The notes: generated by a model from the letters alone, not told the origin. A stretch of DNA of 64,000 bases from Accumulibacter jenkinsii (GCA_036625225.1 JAZKUF010000004.1:248001-312000); one strand, 5' to 3'. Shown: positions 38,530 through 47,254, numbered from the stretch's first letter. Translations and numbers: made by a program.

Positions 38530-38879
38530 TCCAGATCACGCCGCACATGCGTCTCCTGGTCGCGGTCGAACCGATCGATTTTCGGGCCGGCATCGATGGG
38601 CTGGCCGGCATCTGCCGGCAGCGCCTGGCGGCCGATCCGTTCAGCGGCGGGCTGTTCATCTTTCGCAACCGCGCACGGACAGCGATCAAGATCCTCGTCT
38701 ACGACGGCCAGGGTTTCTGGCTTTGCCAGAAGCGTCTGTCAAGCGGACGGTTTGCCTTCTGGCCCGACGGCACGGCACCGCTCCAGCCGCTTCAGGCTTG
38801 CGAGCTGCAGGTGCTGCTGATGGCCGGCGACCCCGCGCGGACCCGCGCGGCGCCGGCCTGGCGCCGCCTCGCGGCGTAG
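38526..38879 (+). CDS. tnpB: IS66-type accessory protein TnpB
   Basis: A 117-residue protein, full length for IS66 TnpB ('Orf2'). It has the family core VEPIDFRAGIDGLAGICRQR, LFIFRNRARTAIKILVYDG and GFWLCQKRLSSGRF. The start overlaps tnpA (ATGA). The product is short and basic. tnpC follows within 17 bases but on the opposite strand. Confidence 0.93.
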   Translation: MIQITPHMRLLVAVEPIDFRAGIDGLAGICRQRLAADPFSGGLFIFRNRARTAIKILVYDGQGFWLCQKRLSSGRFAFWPDGTAPLQPLQACELQVLLMAGDPARTRAAPAWRRLAA

Positions 38880-38895
38880 GGTCTGGGCCGGCGGC

Positions 38896-40524
38896 TCAGG
38901 TGGCGGCAAGTTGCTTGTGGTAATTCCAGGGCAGCCACTGCGCCGCCTGGGCCAGCACCTGGCTGACGTTTTTGTGCAAGGCCTGCAGATAGGCGAACGG
39001 ATTGACCCGACAGAGCTCGCACGTATGGATCAGGCTCATGTAGACGTCCCCCACCTCGGCCCCCTTCGGGGTCTTGTAGAACATCGAATTCTTGCGATGC
39101 ATGATCGCCCGCTTGAGTGCCCTTTCGGCGAGGTTGTTGTCCAGGGGGGCGCCGGCCTGGCGTAGAAAGAGCGTCATGCCGTCCCAGTGCTTGCTCAGGT
39201 AGGTCAGGGCCTTGCCCAGACTGCTGTGCGGCTCGACGAGCGACTTCGCGAACTGATCCCCGATCCAGTCACGCATGGCCTGCATCGGCGGGCCGCTGTG
39301 TTCCTGGTGGTAGAGCAGGCGCTCGTCGGGCGACATCGCTTTCGCCTGGCAATGCGCCTCGTGGGCATAGACCTGGGCCAGGGTCTCGATCACATAGCGG
39401 CAGTGCTCGGGGAAATGCGGCACCAGATCGACAAAACGGCGGCGGCCATGAGCGATGCATTTGCCGATGATCGTCGCGAACTCGCCGACGAAGTTGCTCG
39501 CGAGCGCATCGCTCATCTGCATCGGTATCGCCAGCCCCGGCTCCCGCTTCGCGAGGACCGCCGAGAGGTTCTGCCCGGCGTGGGGGTGACCGGTGAAATA
39601 CAGCGCTACGTGCTTGCCCTCATCGAGCACGGCGACGATGCTGGAAGTATTGATCGCCTTGCGCTTCGCTTCCAGGCTGGCGGCTTCGATCTGCTTCCTC
39701 TCGGCGATCAGCGACAGGATCTTCATCGGCGTGTCGTCGCAGTGCAGCAGATCGGCCTGTCCGGCCTCGCGAATCAGCTCGTCGAAGACGGCACGCGGCG
39801 CCGGTACCGCCTGGGAGAGGATGTCCCACTGCGTCGAATCCGGCAGCGGCACGTTGAGGCTCGCCTGCAGCACTTCGATGCGATGGAACGGCATCCCGCT
39901 GCCGTAGCGCAACTGGGCGAGCAGGCTCGCACAGCTGGGGTCATATTTCGACGCGCAGACGCTTTCGGGCAGCGGCGCCACGTAGGTGGTCTCGCACATC
40001 CGGCAGCGCAGGGTTTCCAGGCGGTAGATCGTGGCGTCAATCGGGGGCTGGCCGACCACTTTGACGACGATGCGGGGAGGCGAGGCATAGACCTTGGCCT
40101 GGTCGCAGTTCGGGCAGGGATCGCCGGCCTTCAGACCCGGAAGCTTCACTTCGATGACCTGCGAATCGACATACTTCGCGGCGCTGTTGCGGCCGTGGCC
40201 TGGCTTCGGGGGCGGCAGGGGGGTCGCTTCGGCTGGCGCGGTCTCTCCGGGCGAGGCCGCATCCGCAGCGGCGGGTATTTCGTCCGTCTGGGGGAGCGGC
40301 TTCAGCAGGTTGCGTTTGCTCTCGGTCGGGGCGCCGAACACCATCTGTCGAAAACGCGCCAGCGAGAGCTTTGTGTTCTGCAGGGCCTGCATGACGAAGA
40401 CAAAGGTCGAGAGGATCTGGCTGAGCCGGGCGTACTGTGGGGCCGGAAACACCGGTTTCGCGAGGGCCAGCAGTTCGTCGATCTGCGCTGGCGTGACATC
40501 CACCTGTTCGGGCGGCTTCTTCAT
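38896..40524 (-). CDS. tnpC: IS66-family transposase TnpC, opposite to tnpAB
   Basis: A 542-residue transposase. It has an N-terminal leucine-rich helix region, a zinc-finger pair (CPNCDQAK ... LRCRMCETTYV), the DDE core with the first acidic residues in LLHCDDTP and the glutamate in DNNLAERALKRAI, and the C-terminal IS66 tail (LCRVNPFAYLQALH). All look intact. The chosen ATG is at 40524; a TTG at 40551 just after AAGGA is an alternative. In typical IS66 elements the three genes share one strand, so this convergent order is unusual. Confidence 0.93.
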   Translation of the reverse strand: MKKPPEQVDVTPAQIDELLALAKPVFPAPQYARLSQILSTFVFVMQALQNTKLSLARFRQMVFGAPTESKRNLLKPLPQTDEIPAAADAASPGETAPAEATPLPPPKPGHGRNSAAKYVDSQVIEVKLPGLKAGDPCPNCDQAKVYASPPRIVVKVVGQPPIDATIYRLETLRCRMCETTYVAPLPESVCASKYDPSCASLLAQLRYGSGMPFHRIEVLQASLNVPLPDSTQWDILSQAVPAPRAVFDELIREAGQADLLHCDDTPMKILSLIAERKQIEAASLEAKRKAINTSSIVAVLDEGKHVALYFTGHPHAGQNLSAVLAKREPGLAIPMQMSDALASNFVGEFATIIGKCIAHGRRRFVDLVPHFPEHCRYVIETLAQVYAHEAHCQAKAMSPDERLLYHQEHSGPPMQAMRDWIGDQFAKSLVEPHSSLGKALTYLSKHWDGMTLFLRQAGAPLDNNLAERALKRAIMHRKNSMFYKTPKGAEVGDVYMSLIHTCELCRVNPFAYLQALHKNVSQVLAQAAQWLPWNYHKQLAAT

Positions 40525-40822
40525 GCGAGTGCTGATCGCCGCGGGCGACAATCCTTGACCCGAGAATAGCCCAGGTTCCCTCCTTCACACCCCGGCTTCG
40601 ACCCGGTCTTGCGACTCGACGCCGGATGATCGGCGATCGACGGGCAGATGAAGACGAGAGCGTCTTCGGAAATCTGCCGGTGTCGGTCCCTCGGGGGCGT
40701 GTGCATGTGCCGCACCATACCCGATTTGAGCGTGGAACGTCAGCTGAAAGTGCAAATATTTGATCGCGGGAGGCTTCCGGCGGCCTTGTTCAGGGTGTTT
40801 TGCAGTTTTGCCGGAGGGACAC

Positions 40823-41051
40823 CGATGATCTCGACGTAATCAGCCAGCACTTCGGGGGCTGTCTTGCCGATCAAGGCCAGGCGCTTGCTTGCTGATGATC
40901 GTGTGAGTACGTCGGCCAACTCTTCGAGCAGCGCCGTGCTGCTGTAGACTTGGACATCTTGCCGCTGGCCGATGGCGCTTAGCAAGTGATTCGGAGTGCC
41001 GCGCCACAATAGCGCCGACAGGACCACGTTGGTGTCAAGAACGATCCGCAC
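40823..41051 (-). pseudogene. N-terminal piece of the split PIN-domain toxin gene
   Basis: From GTG 41051 the frame reads VRIVLDTNVVLSALLWRG, with the first PIN aspartate in LDTN. It continues VYSSTALLEELADVLTR with the conserved glutamate and reaches VLADYVEII, where the IS66-type element begins. The open frame runs 28 codons into the element. The GTG start overlaps the antitoxin gene by 17 bases, the classical antitoxin-toxin arrangement. The missing C-terminus lies at 37807-38014. Confidence 0.85.
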
Positions 41052-41313
41052 CCGAGTCTTGGCTGGTTGATCCAGCTTGCCGGACGAGGCGCTCGACGCG
41101 CACCGCATCCACCTCGGCGGCAATGTCGTCCTCGCTCATCGGCGCAGCGCCAGCGGCTTCGAGTGCCGGCGCGATGGCCAGCAAACGATTCAGCGCGTTC
41201 CTCTTCCTGGCCTTGGTGGCCAGGAACTCGACGAAATCTTCCACCTCGGCCACCTGCTGTGGCGAAAGTGTTCTGATCTTCGACATCAAGCTTTGTTCGA
41301 CCGTCGCATTCAT
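41035..41313 (-). CDS. antitoxin partner of the split PIN toxin
   Basis: A 92-residue acidic protein starting MNATVEQSLMSKIRTLSPQQ. The segment VAEVEDFVEFLATKARKRNALNRLL resembles the DUF2281/VapB-like small antitoxins found ahead of PIN genes. Two ATGs compete (41319, 41313); the AGGAGA site is eight bases from the second, which is chosen. It overlaps the toxin start. With the toxin destroyed by the insertion it is probably an orphan that may still repress its own promoter. Confidence 0.7.
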   Translation of the reverse strand: MNATVEQSLMSKIRTLSPQQVAEVEDFVEFLATKARKRNALNRLLAIAPALEAAGAAPMSEDDIAAEVDAVRVERLVRQAGSTSQDSGADRS

Positions 41314-41576
41314 CACCATTCTCCTGTGCTGCGGCACACTGAGCGCGCCCGCCGCGCCTGAAGTTGTTTGTTGGTCAGGCAGGCAAAGCCACTTCTTGAC
41401 CCCATCCCTCTGTCCTTGTCGAGCGATTGCCAGCCCTCCGGAACTGTTGCGCGCGCATAGAGCCGCCGGCAGGGTCTTTCCGTTAGACCCTTTGCCTGCT
41501 CGGTGTGCAATATGGCGAATCTTGCTGACGCAAAGGGAAAAATGCAAGGCATCGCGCTCAGCTTCTACTGGCGAAG

Positions 41577-41754
41577 ATTAACCAGGTGGACGTGAACGGG
41601 ATTGCTCATCAAGACGCCCAGTGGCATCCTTCGGCGCTCGCCTCTGATGGACGTGATCCGGGATCTGGCGCTGGAGATGAAGGGCTACGAGGCCGAGATA
41701 GGCTTCACGCCGGCATCGCGCTCGCGCATTTCTATGCCGAAAGATTCGCCCAAG
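41577..41754 (+). pseudogene. fragment of a P27-type phage terminase small subunit
   Basis: This stretch is nearly the same sequence as the better-preserved copy at about 47030-47230 but with frameshifts. Readable pieces are GLLIKTPSGI-type, then SPLMDVIRDLALEMKGYEAE and IGFTPASRSRISMP, the C-terminal end of P27-family terminase small subunits. Upstream, 41314-41576 shows no gene; downstream to 41908 only the repeat at 41755 was recognised. Confidence 0.65.
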
Positions 41755-41788
41755 GATAACGACCCCGGTCGGAGATCGCCGGTTGATG
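41755..41788 (+). repeat. direct repeat left of the chemotaxis receptor gene
   Basis: A 34-base stretch beginning GATAACGACCCCGG and ending CGCCGGTTGATG. It matches 43735-43768 in 31 of 34 positions in the same orientation. It corresponds to the end of the terminase small-subunit gene and the start of the next phage gene. Confidence 0.75.
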
Positions 41789-41908
41789 TACGCGCGGTCC
41801 GCAGGCGGTACAGCGCCCGCTCGCGCCAGGGTTCCAGCGCAATCTCGCGCGCAACAGCGCCTTGCAGCGGGATTGCTGGATCGCGCATCCACGAGTTCAG
41901 GAAAGGTC

Positions 41909-43507
41909 TCAGGCCAGCCGGAAACGGCGGGTGGCGGTATGCAACTCTTCGGCTACCGATCCGAGCCGATTTGCCGCTTCGGCGCTCCCCTTGACGGCAG
42001 CACTGTTTTCCTCACTGATTTGGGCGAACTGCTCGATTCGCCCGCCGACATGGGTGCTGGCCGCCGATTGTTCTCTGAGCGCGGCGGAGATATCGTCGAT
42101 GGCATTTACCACCTGCCGCGACTGCTCGTCGATACGGTTGATGGCGCCGTCCGCCTCGAGCGAAAGTTGCTGAACATTGCCGGTCTGGGTCGCGACCACT
42201 CCCATGCTGCTGACAGCCTGTTCGGTCACCTGCCGAACCTGGCCGATCATCGCCGTGATCTCCCGCGTTGACGCACCGGTGCGTTCGGCCAGTTGACGGA
42301 CTTCGTCGGCGACGACCGCAAAGCCGCGGCCCTGTTCGCCAGCCCGTGCGGCCTCGATGGCGGCGTTCAAGGCCAGGAGGTTGGTCTGTTCGGCAACTTC
42401 GCGAATCACGTTAACGATCGACGAGATCTGTTCCGAGACGACCCCGAGTTGGCGGATCTGCCCAGCCGCCTGGTCGACGACGATTCCCGTTTCGCGACCA
42501 CTGTCGATCATGCGCGAGATGATCGCCCGCCCCTCGTTGCCCGAACGTGTGGTCGAGTCGCGGATCCCCGTTGCCTGATCTGAAATCAACGAGATGCTGG
42601 TCGCCATCTCTTCGACCGACGCCGCCATCGACGCCGCCGCGTCGGCCTGCGCGCTGGACGCGGTCGACAGCTGTGAGGTCGTGACTGCCATCTGTTGGCT
42701 CATCGCGGCGACGGTTGCGGCGTTGTTCTGGATGGCACCAATGGTCTGGCGCAGATTGCTCTGCATGGTGACGCAAGAGGCCAGGACCTGCGCAAGCTCG
42801 TCATGACCGGGGGCGTCGAACGACTCGCTGAGATCACCGCCGGCAATCCGTTTCGCGGCCGTTTGAACGCTGTGCAGCGGGCGCAGGATCGAGCGCACGA
42901 TCAAGAGCGCGCCGACGACCAGCGCCAGCGTTGCCAGAACCCCGATGATGGCCAGCCTGGTCAGGGTCGCCGAGCGCGTTGCGTCGAAATCCCGATCGGC
43001 CTCGAACGCTTCCGCCGACATCGATTTTGCCACCTTGGCAAGTTCGACGCGAATGTCGCGCACATCCCGATCGATTTCCTCGTCGATACTGGCAATCTGC
43101 GCACTGACTCGGTTCTGGTCATTCAGCGCTGGCAGCAGAGATTTTTCGAAGATTTCCGCAACCCTGTCGACAGCCTTTTGGGCATTGGCGACGGACTGCT
43201 TTTCATCGGGAGTGTCGGCTTCGCGGGCAAGCCGCTCAAGGTTTGTGTTTGCAGTGGCGCGTAGTTCGGCAAATTCCTTGCGCGACTCATCAAGGTGGCG
43301 GTTGATGATCGCATCCGCGAAGAGCTGGTAGAACTGTGCGCCGAGCCACGACGCGTCATTGGCCCTGGCTTCGGTCTGGCTCCTGGCGAAGCCGGCATCC
43401 TGCATGTCACCCAAACGGGTCATCGCCAGCAGGACCACCACGATCAAAACAGCCAACGTCGACAAGGCGAGCGCGACTAGCGCCAGCAAACGGTTCCTGA
43501 CGCTCAT
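41909..43507 (-). CDS. methyl-accepting chemotaxis protein
   Basis: A 532-residue inner-membrane receptor. Membrane helix 1 covers about residues 8-30. A helical periplasmic four-helix-bundle-type sensor of about 150 residues follows, then membrane helix 2 (IIGVLATLALVVGALLIV), a HAMP domain (RPLHSVQTAAKRIAGGD), and the signalling hairpin with the conserved tip AALNAAIEAARAGEQGRGFA and VVADEVRQLAERT. There is no C-terminal CheR/CheB-binding pentapeptide. GGAGGAA precedes ATG 43507, which is preferred to the ATG at 43552. No che genes are near; the gene is bracketed by directly repeated phage-gene debris. Ligand unknown. Confidence 0.94.
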   Translation of the reverse strand: MSVRNRLLALVALALSTLAVLIVVVLLAMTRLGDMQDAGFARSQTEARANDASWLGAQFYQLFADAIINRHLDESRKEFAELRATANTNLERLAREADTPDEKQSVANAQKAVDRVAEIFEKSLLPALNDQNRVSAQIASIDEEIDRDVRDIRVELAKVAKSMSAEAFEADRDFDATRSATLTRLAIIGVLATLALVVGALLIVRSILRPLHSVQTAAKRIAGGDLSESFDAPGHDELAQVLASCVTMQSNLRQTIGAIQNNAATVAAMSQQMAVTTSQLSTASSAQADAAASMAASVEEMATSISLISDQATGIRDSTTRSGNEGRAIISRMIDSGRETGIVVDQAAGQIRQLGVVSEQISSIVNVIREVAEQTNLLALNAAIEAARAGEQGRGFAVVADEVRQLAERTGASTREITAMIGQVRQVTEQAVSSMGVVATQTGNVQQLSLEADGAINRIDEQSRQVVNAIDDISAALREQSAASTHVGGRIEQFAQISEENSAAVKGSAEAANRLGSVAEELHTATRRFRLA

Positions 43508-43734
43508 AAAGCGTTCCTCCGTGCAGGGGTATTGGATGGCGGATTGTTGCACACCGGCAGGTCCCGCTACAAGGCGAGCAGATGATCAGGAATGATGGCG
43601 CGTTCTGCGTCGCTAGCGACGAGGCGCTTGAACACGGGTTCGCGACCGCTACCTGGGGCCAGGCGCCAAGCAGCCCCGCAAACCGAACGCTGCGACGCAC
43701 GAGGCGGCGGAAGCCGGCCGGCCGCACGATCAAA

Positions 43735-43768
43735 GATAACGACCCTGGCCGGAAATCGCCGGTTGATG
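43735..43768 (+). repeat. direct repeat right of the chemotaxis receptor gene
   Basis: Begins GATAACGACCCTGG and ends CGCCGGTTGATG; the second copy of the repeat at 41755-41788 (3 mismatches). Its final ATG opens the terminase large-subunit-like fragment. The 43508-43734 stretch before it shows no gene. Confidence 0.75.
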
Positions 43769-43909
43769 GCGACCCGCAACTATGCCGCCATTGCCACGCC
43801 TCGCAATCTTGGCCAAGCGATCGTCCGCAAGTTTCTGCAGCCGTTCCAGCTTGGCGATTACTTGCCCCGGGCCGACACCATCCGGGTCAAGCGCCGTTTG
43901 CTACTCTAA
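43766..43909 (+). pseudogene. fusion remnant starting like a phage terminase large subunit
   Basis: From ATG 43766 the frame reads MATRNYAAIAT, which resembles the first residues of P27-partnered terminase large subunits. It is then joined to unrelated residues ending RADTIRVKRRLLL. Its position right after the small-subunit-derived repeat supports the phage origin. At 47 residues it cannot be functional as a terminase. The following 120 bases to 44036 contain a small CCCC...GGGG hairpin and no gene. Confidence 0.45.
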
Positions 43910-44036
43910 TTGTTGACCAAGAAGTTCAAACCCCCGCGGACAGGGGTTTTACCGAAACAGCTATCCGCGTTCAGCGAAGGCGCGCCCAAGGCAAGACGGT
44001 CGTGGCGCGCTGCATCACTGCGTCGCCAAGGCAATT

Positions 44037-44321
44037 TCAGGGGCAGACTCGCCTTCCGTCAATGATGCGGCAAGGCCCAGCGATCACCTCTTTCTCGGGC
44101 GTGACAACGACTTCCTTCGTCGGTGCGACGACGACTTCTTTCTTTGGTGCGACCACGACTTCCTTCGCCGGCTCCGCGACGGGCTGACGCACTTCCACTG
44201 CGCCCTCGCGACCGACACATCCGGCGTGCCGGACCCCTTCGGCACATTCCACGGCAAGGGCACTGTTGGCAGCAGCCGTCATGAGCACGGCAGCAGTCAG
44301 GGATAGCACAAGACTCTTCAT
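44037..44321 (-). CDS. small exported protein with tandem KEVVVAP-type repeats
   Basis: A 94-residue protein with a signal peptide (MKSLVLSLTAAVLMTAAANS, cleavage near ALAV). The mature part has two cysteines (VECAEGVRHAGC), then four tandem nine-residue units of the form (A)KEVVVAPK, KEVVVAPT, KEVVVTPE, KEVIAGP, and ends CRIIDGRRVCP. A good GGAGA site precedes ATG 44321. Family not recognised. The four cysteines suggest two disulfides bracketing the repeat stalk. Confidence 0.65.
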   Translation of the reverse strand: MKSLVLSLTAAVLMTAAANSALAVECAEGVRHAGCVGREGAVEVRQPVAEPAKEVVVAPKKEVVVAPTKEVVVTPEKEVIAGPCRIIDGRRVCP

Positions 44322-44528
44322 TCTCGTTCTCCAATCGATCGGGTGGCTGGAAAGCCATCGTACATCGTTTTCGTCAAATTTGTTTGCCGGAGGATGTGCC
44401 TGGGACGTGTTCAGAGCGGAGAGAAAGCTGGCGGGAAGCCATCTATCGACATCGTATTCGTCCGCGAAATAGTGCCCGGCGAAGCGCGCGCCCCGGAACA
44501 TGATGCCGCTGCGCTATTCACCGCCGAT

Positions 44529-44786
44529 TCAGGAACCCGCCTTCGTCCCCCCCGGAAACGCCAGGACGGCGACCGCGCGCTTTACGGGCGTGGCGGCGAG
44601 GTATCCTGCGCCTCGAGGCTGCGGCTGCTCAGGGCAGCGCGCGTTGGCTTGCAGTGCGGGATGGCCCTGCGCCGCTGCCGGCGCTGAGGCAACAGCGATC
44701 CCCAGCGCTCCGGCGAATGCGCAAGGCAACGCCCGAACGAGCGCAAGCGAAGTTTGCCCACGGGCCCTTGCCAGAAAGCTCGCCAC
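44529..44786 (-). CDS. possible small exported protein
   Basis: An 85-residue frame whose N-terminal 40 residues look like a signal peptide (LPCAFAGALGIAVASAPAAA-QG). The mature part is short and without recognisable family. No strong ribosome binding site is visible, and the GC-rich sequence makes chance frames likely. It is the only candidate in the 690 bases between the repeat protein and the DUF1254 gene. Confidence 0.28.
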   Translation of the reverse strand: MASFLARARGQTSLALVRALPCAFAGALGIAVASAPAAAQGHPALQANARCPEQPQPRGAGYLAATPVKRAVAVLAFPGGTKAGS

Positions 44787-45008
44787 GATCCCGAGGACAG
44801 AAAAAAATCGTTATATCCGAATCGCTTGCATTGGACCGCCCCCTTGTCCGGTTTTCGCAACTTGCCTTGCGCGTTGCCATGTATAGCTTAAAATATGATC
44901 GCACCCTCGTGCAATGGACAAACTACTTCATCGACTCTTAATGGAGGAAACCCAACGAATGGCCATATTCCTCGAATTTTCGGCATCGCATTGCCGAAGG
45001 CAATCGCA

Positions 45009-46484
45009 ATGTTGAAACGCACACTCCTCAGTGGCGCCATGGGCGTCGCCATGACCGCCGCGCTGCTGGCCGGCTGCAACAAGCCCGCCGACCCCGTCAC
45101 GCAAGCGGCGAAGCAGGACGCGGCTGGCGGCGTGACGGCGCCCGGTATCGCGGAAGTCAAGGCCATCGCCGAGGAAGGCTTCATCTACGGCTTGCCGATC
45201 GTGATGAACTACGGCGTAATGTACGAGTACATCATCGACAAGACCTCCAGCCAGTGGAAGACGCCGTTCAACACGATCTACAACGAGCACCGCGTCTTCA
45301 CCTGGGAGGACACGGCCATCCCGACGCCCAACAGCGACACCCCGTATTCGCTGCTCTGGATGGACCTGCGGGCGGAACCCATGGTGCTCTCGGTGCCGGC
45401 GGTGGAGAGGGAGCGCTACTACTCGGTCATGCTGGTCGACGGCAGCACGTTCAACTATGCCTACATCGGAACCCGCGCCACGGGCACCGAAGCCGGCGAC
45501 TATCTCATCGTCGGCCCGCACTGGCAAGGTGCTGCCCCTCCGGGCATCAAGAAGGTGTTGCAGTCGGGCTCGGACTACTCGCTGGCCATCTTCCGCACGC
45601 AGTTGTTCGATTCCGCCGATATGTCCAACGTCATCAAGGTGCAGGACGGCTACAAGGCGCTGCCGCTGTCGGCGTACCTCAAGCAGCCCGCACCGCCGGT
45701 GCCGCCTGCGGTGAACTGGCCGAAGTTCGACAAGGATCTCGTCAAGACCGAGTTCTTCGAGTTCCTCGACGTCGCCCTGCAGTCGATACCGGCAACACCT
45801 GACGAGGAAGCGATCCGGGCCAGACTCGCGAGCATCGGCGTGGGGCCTGGCAAGAAGTTCGCGTTCAAGGACCTTTCCGTCGAGCACAAGGCGGCGATCC
45901 TGCTGGGCATGAAGGAAGGAGACACGAAGGTCACCGCGCGTGCGGACGCTATCGGCAAGCGGATCAATGGCTGGGATGTCGGCTCGGCGTTCGGCGATCG
46001 CGCCTTCTACAAGGGTGACTGGCTGCTGCGCGCGGCCGCCGCCCGCGCCGGCATCTACGGCAACGATGCGGTCGAAGCCATGTATCCCCTCACCAAGACG
46101 CTGGCGAACGGCGACGTGCTCGACGGCAGCAAGCACAAGTACACGCTGACCTTCGCCAAGGACCAGTTCCCGCCGGTCAACGCCTTCTGGTCGGTGACGA
46201 TGTACGACGGCAAGACCCAGTTCCTGATCAAGAACCCGATCGACCGTTACCTGATCAACTCGCCGATGCTGCCAGCGATGAAGAAGAACACGGACGGCTC
46301 GCTCACGCTCTATGTCCAGAAGGATTCGCCCGGCAAGGACAAGGAGTCGAACTGGCTGCCCGCGCCGGACGGCCCCATCTACCTGGTGATGCGCCTGTAT
46401 TGGCCGAAGGCCGAGCCGCCGTCGATCCTGCCACCCGGTGCGGGCACGTGGAACCCACCCGAGGTGAAGCGGTTGGGAACATAG
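45009..46484 (+). CDS. DUF1254/DUF1214 lipoprotein
   Basis: A 491-residue protein with a lipoprotein signal (ALLAGCNK). It has a DUF1254 domain first (YGLPIVMNYGVMYEYIID, TPNSDTPYSLLWMDLRAEP) and a DUF1214 domain at the C-terminus (FPPVNAFWSVTMYDGKTQFL, YVQKDSPGKDKESNWLPAP). Proteins of this family are exported and of unknown biochemical role. The start at 45009 places the signal peptide correctly; the upstream open frame to 44895 is rejected. A 10-bp hairpin follows the stop. Confidence 0.9.
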   Translation: MLKRTLLSGAMGVAMTAALLAGCNKPADPVTQAAKQDAAGGVTAPGIAEVKAIAEEGFIYGLPIVMNYGVMYEYIIDKTSSQWKTPFNTIYNEHRVFTWEDTAIPTPNSDTPYSLLWMDLRAEPMVLSVPAVERERYYSVMLVDGSTFNYAYIGTRATGTEAGDYLIVGPHWQGAAPPGIKKVLQSGSDYSLAIFRTQLFDSADMSNVIKVQDGYKALPLSAYLKQPAPPVPPAVNWPKFDKDLVKTEFFEFLDVALQSIPATPDEEAIRARLASIGVGPGKKFAFKDLSVEHKAAILLGMKEGDTKVTARADAIGKRINGWDVGSAFGDRAFYKGDWLLRAAAARAGIYGNDAVEAMYPLTKTLANGDVLDGSKHKYTLTFAKDQFPPVNAFWSVTMYDGKTQFLIKNPIDRYLINSPMLPAMKKNTDGSLTLYVQKDSPGKDKESNWLPAPDGPIYLVMRLYWPKAEPPSILPPGAGTWNPPEVKRLGT

Positions 46485-46500
46485 GAGATTGCCCGCGGCC

Positions 46501-46534
46501 CCCCGTTCCGGAAGTTCAGGCTGGCGGAACGGGG
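46501..46534 (+). terminator. hairpin after the DUF1254 gene
   Basis: CCCCGTTCCG (46501-46510) pairs perfectly with CGGAACGGGG (46525-46534) around a 14-base loop, 17 bases after the stop. There is no T-run, so it may stabilise the mRNA end rather than terminate. No gene is seen from here to 46825. Confidence 0.45.
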
Positions 46535-46825
46535 TGGCGCGGGCCAACGCGAGCCTCGGAGTTGGTGCGGGCGCTGAGCCCGCATTCGCCTCCGGCCGCA
46601 CGTCCTGGCAAGTTCGCGCAGGTGCGCCTAATGTTCACCAAGCAGCAAGCGCAAGGCCGATGGCGGAACAGATCTCGCCCTTGTCGCGTAATGTTCGTAT
46701 CCTCGTAGATTAAGCCTTGTAACGGGTCGACTCGAACCGCCAACATGCCGCGCGTATCGGCCGAAAACCGGCCATCACTGTGTTAGTGAATACAGCACGG
46801 CCGGTAAGACATAGGAGTAACTACG

Positions 46826-46930
46826 GTGAACAAAGCTGTCGAAAAGCTGAGGGAAGAACTCCTGGCCGTATTGCCACCAACATCTTCTTCTTGATCGCTC
46901 TTCACGTCGTTGGTTTGGTCAGAACTCCCG
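46826..46930 (+). pseudogene. frameshifted N-terminus of a small membrane protein
   Basis: From GTG 46826, behind AGGAGT, the frame reads VNKAVEKLREELLAVLPPTS and stops at 46894. In another frame the sequence continues NIFFLIALHVVGLVRT, so the original product was probably an amphipathic helix followed by a membrane helix. The coding sequence then merges into the terminase fragment. Family known to me only as conserved hypothetical; identification is tentative. Confidence 0.4.
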
Positions 46931-46940
46931 ACTTGAACGC

Positions 46941-47249
46941 AGCTTCATTCGCACGCTGTCGGCGCTTGACGGCGCGGTGCTGGAGCGTTGGGCCAATTGC
47001 TGTGACATGTACCGGGAGGCGCTGGCGAAGATCAACCAGGCGGGCGCAAACGGGATGCTCATCCAGACGCCGAGCGGCATCCTGCGGCGCCCTTGGCGCT
47101 CGCCGTTGATGGACGTGATCCGTGATCTGGCGCTGGGGATGAAGGGCTACGAGGCCGCGATGGGCTTCACACCGGCCGCGCGCTCAGGGATTTCGCTGCC
47201 GGCCGATGCGGACAAGGAGAAGGATCCCTGGTCGGAGATCGCGGGGTGA
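46941..47249 (+). pseudogene. C-terminal part of a P27-type phage terminase small subunit
   Basis: An uninterrupted frame reads FIRTLSALDGAVLERWANCC, then YREALAKINQAGANGMLIQT and MKGYEAAMGFTPAARSGISL and ends DPWSEIAG. The order (LD..VLERW, tyrosine helix, GFTPAARS) matches the C-terminal two thirds of P27 terminase small subunits, which bind phage DNA for packaging. The N-terminal helix-turn-helix is missing. It is the best-preserved of the phage terminase pieces scattered over 41.5-47.3 kb. Confidence 0.7.
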
Positions 47250-47254
47250 TTCTG

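Larger units (their letters stand above)
38015..40822. mobile_element. IS66-type insertion sequence inside a PIN toxin gene
   Basis: An element of about 2.8 kb. Its outer ends are imperfect inverted repeats: GTGTCCTTCCGGCAA at the left (from 38015) and TTGCCGGAGGGACAC at the right (ending at 40821/40822), 14 of 15 bases paired. An 18-base direct repeat, CGATGATCTCGACGTAAT, flanks it (37997-38014 and 40823-40840), longer than the 8 bases usual for IS66. It encodes tnpA and tnpB rightwards and tnpC leftwards. About 270 bases between tnpC and the right end carry no gene. Confidence 0.85.
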
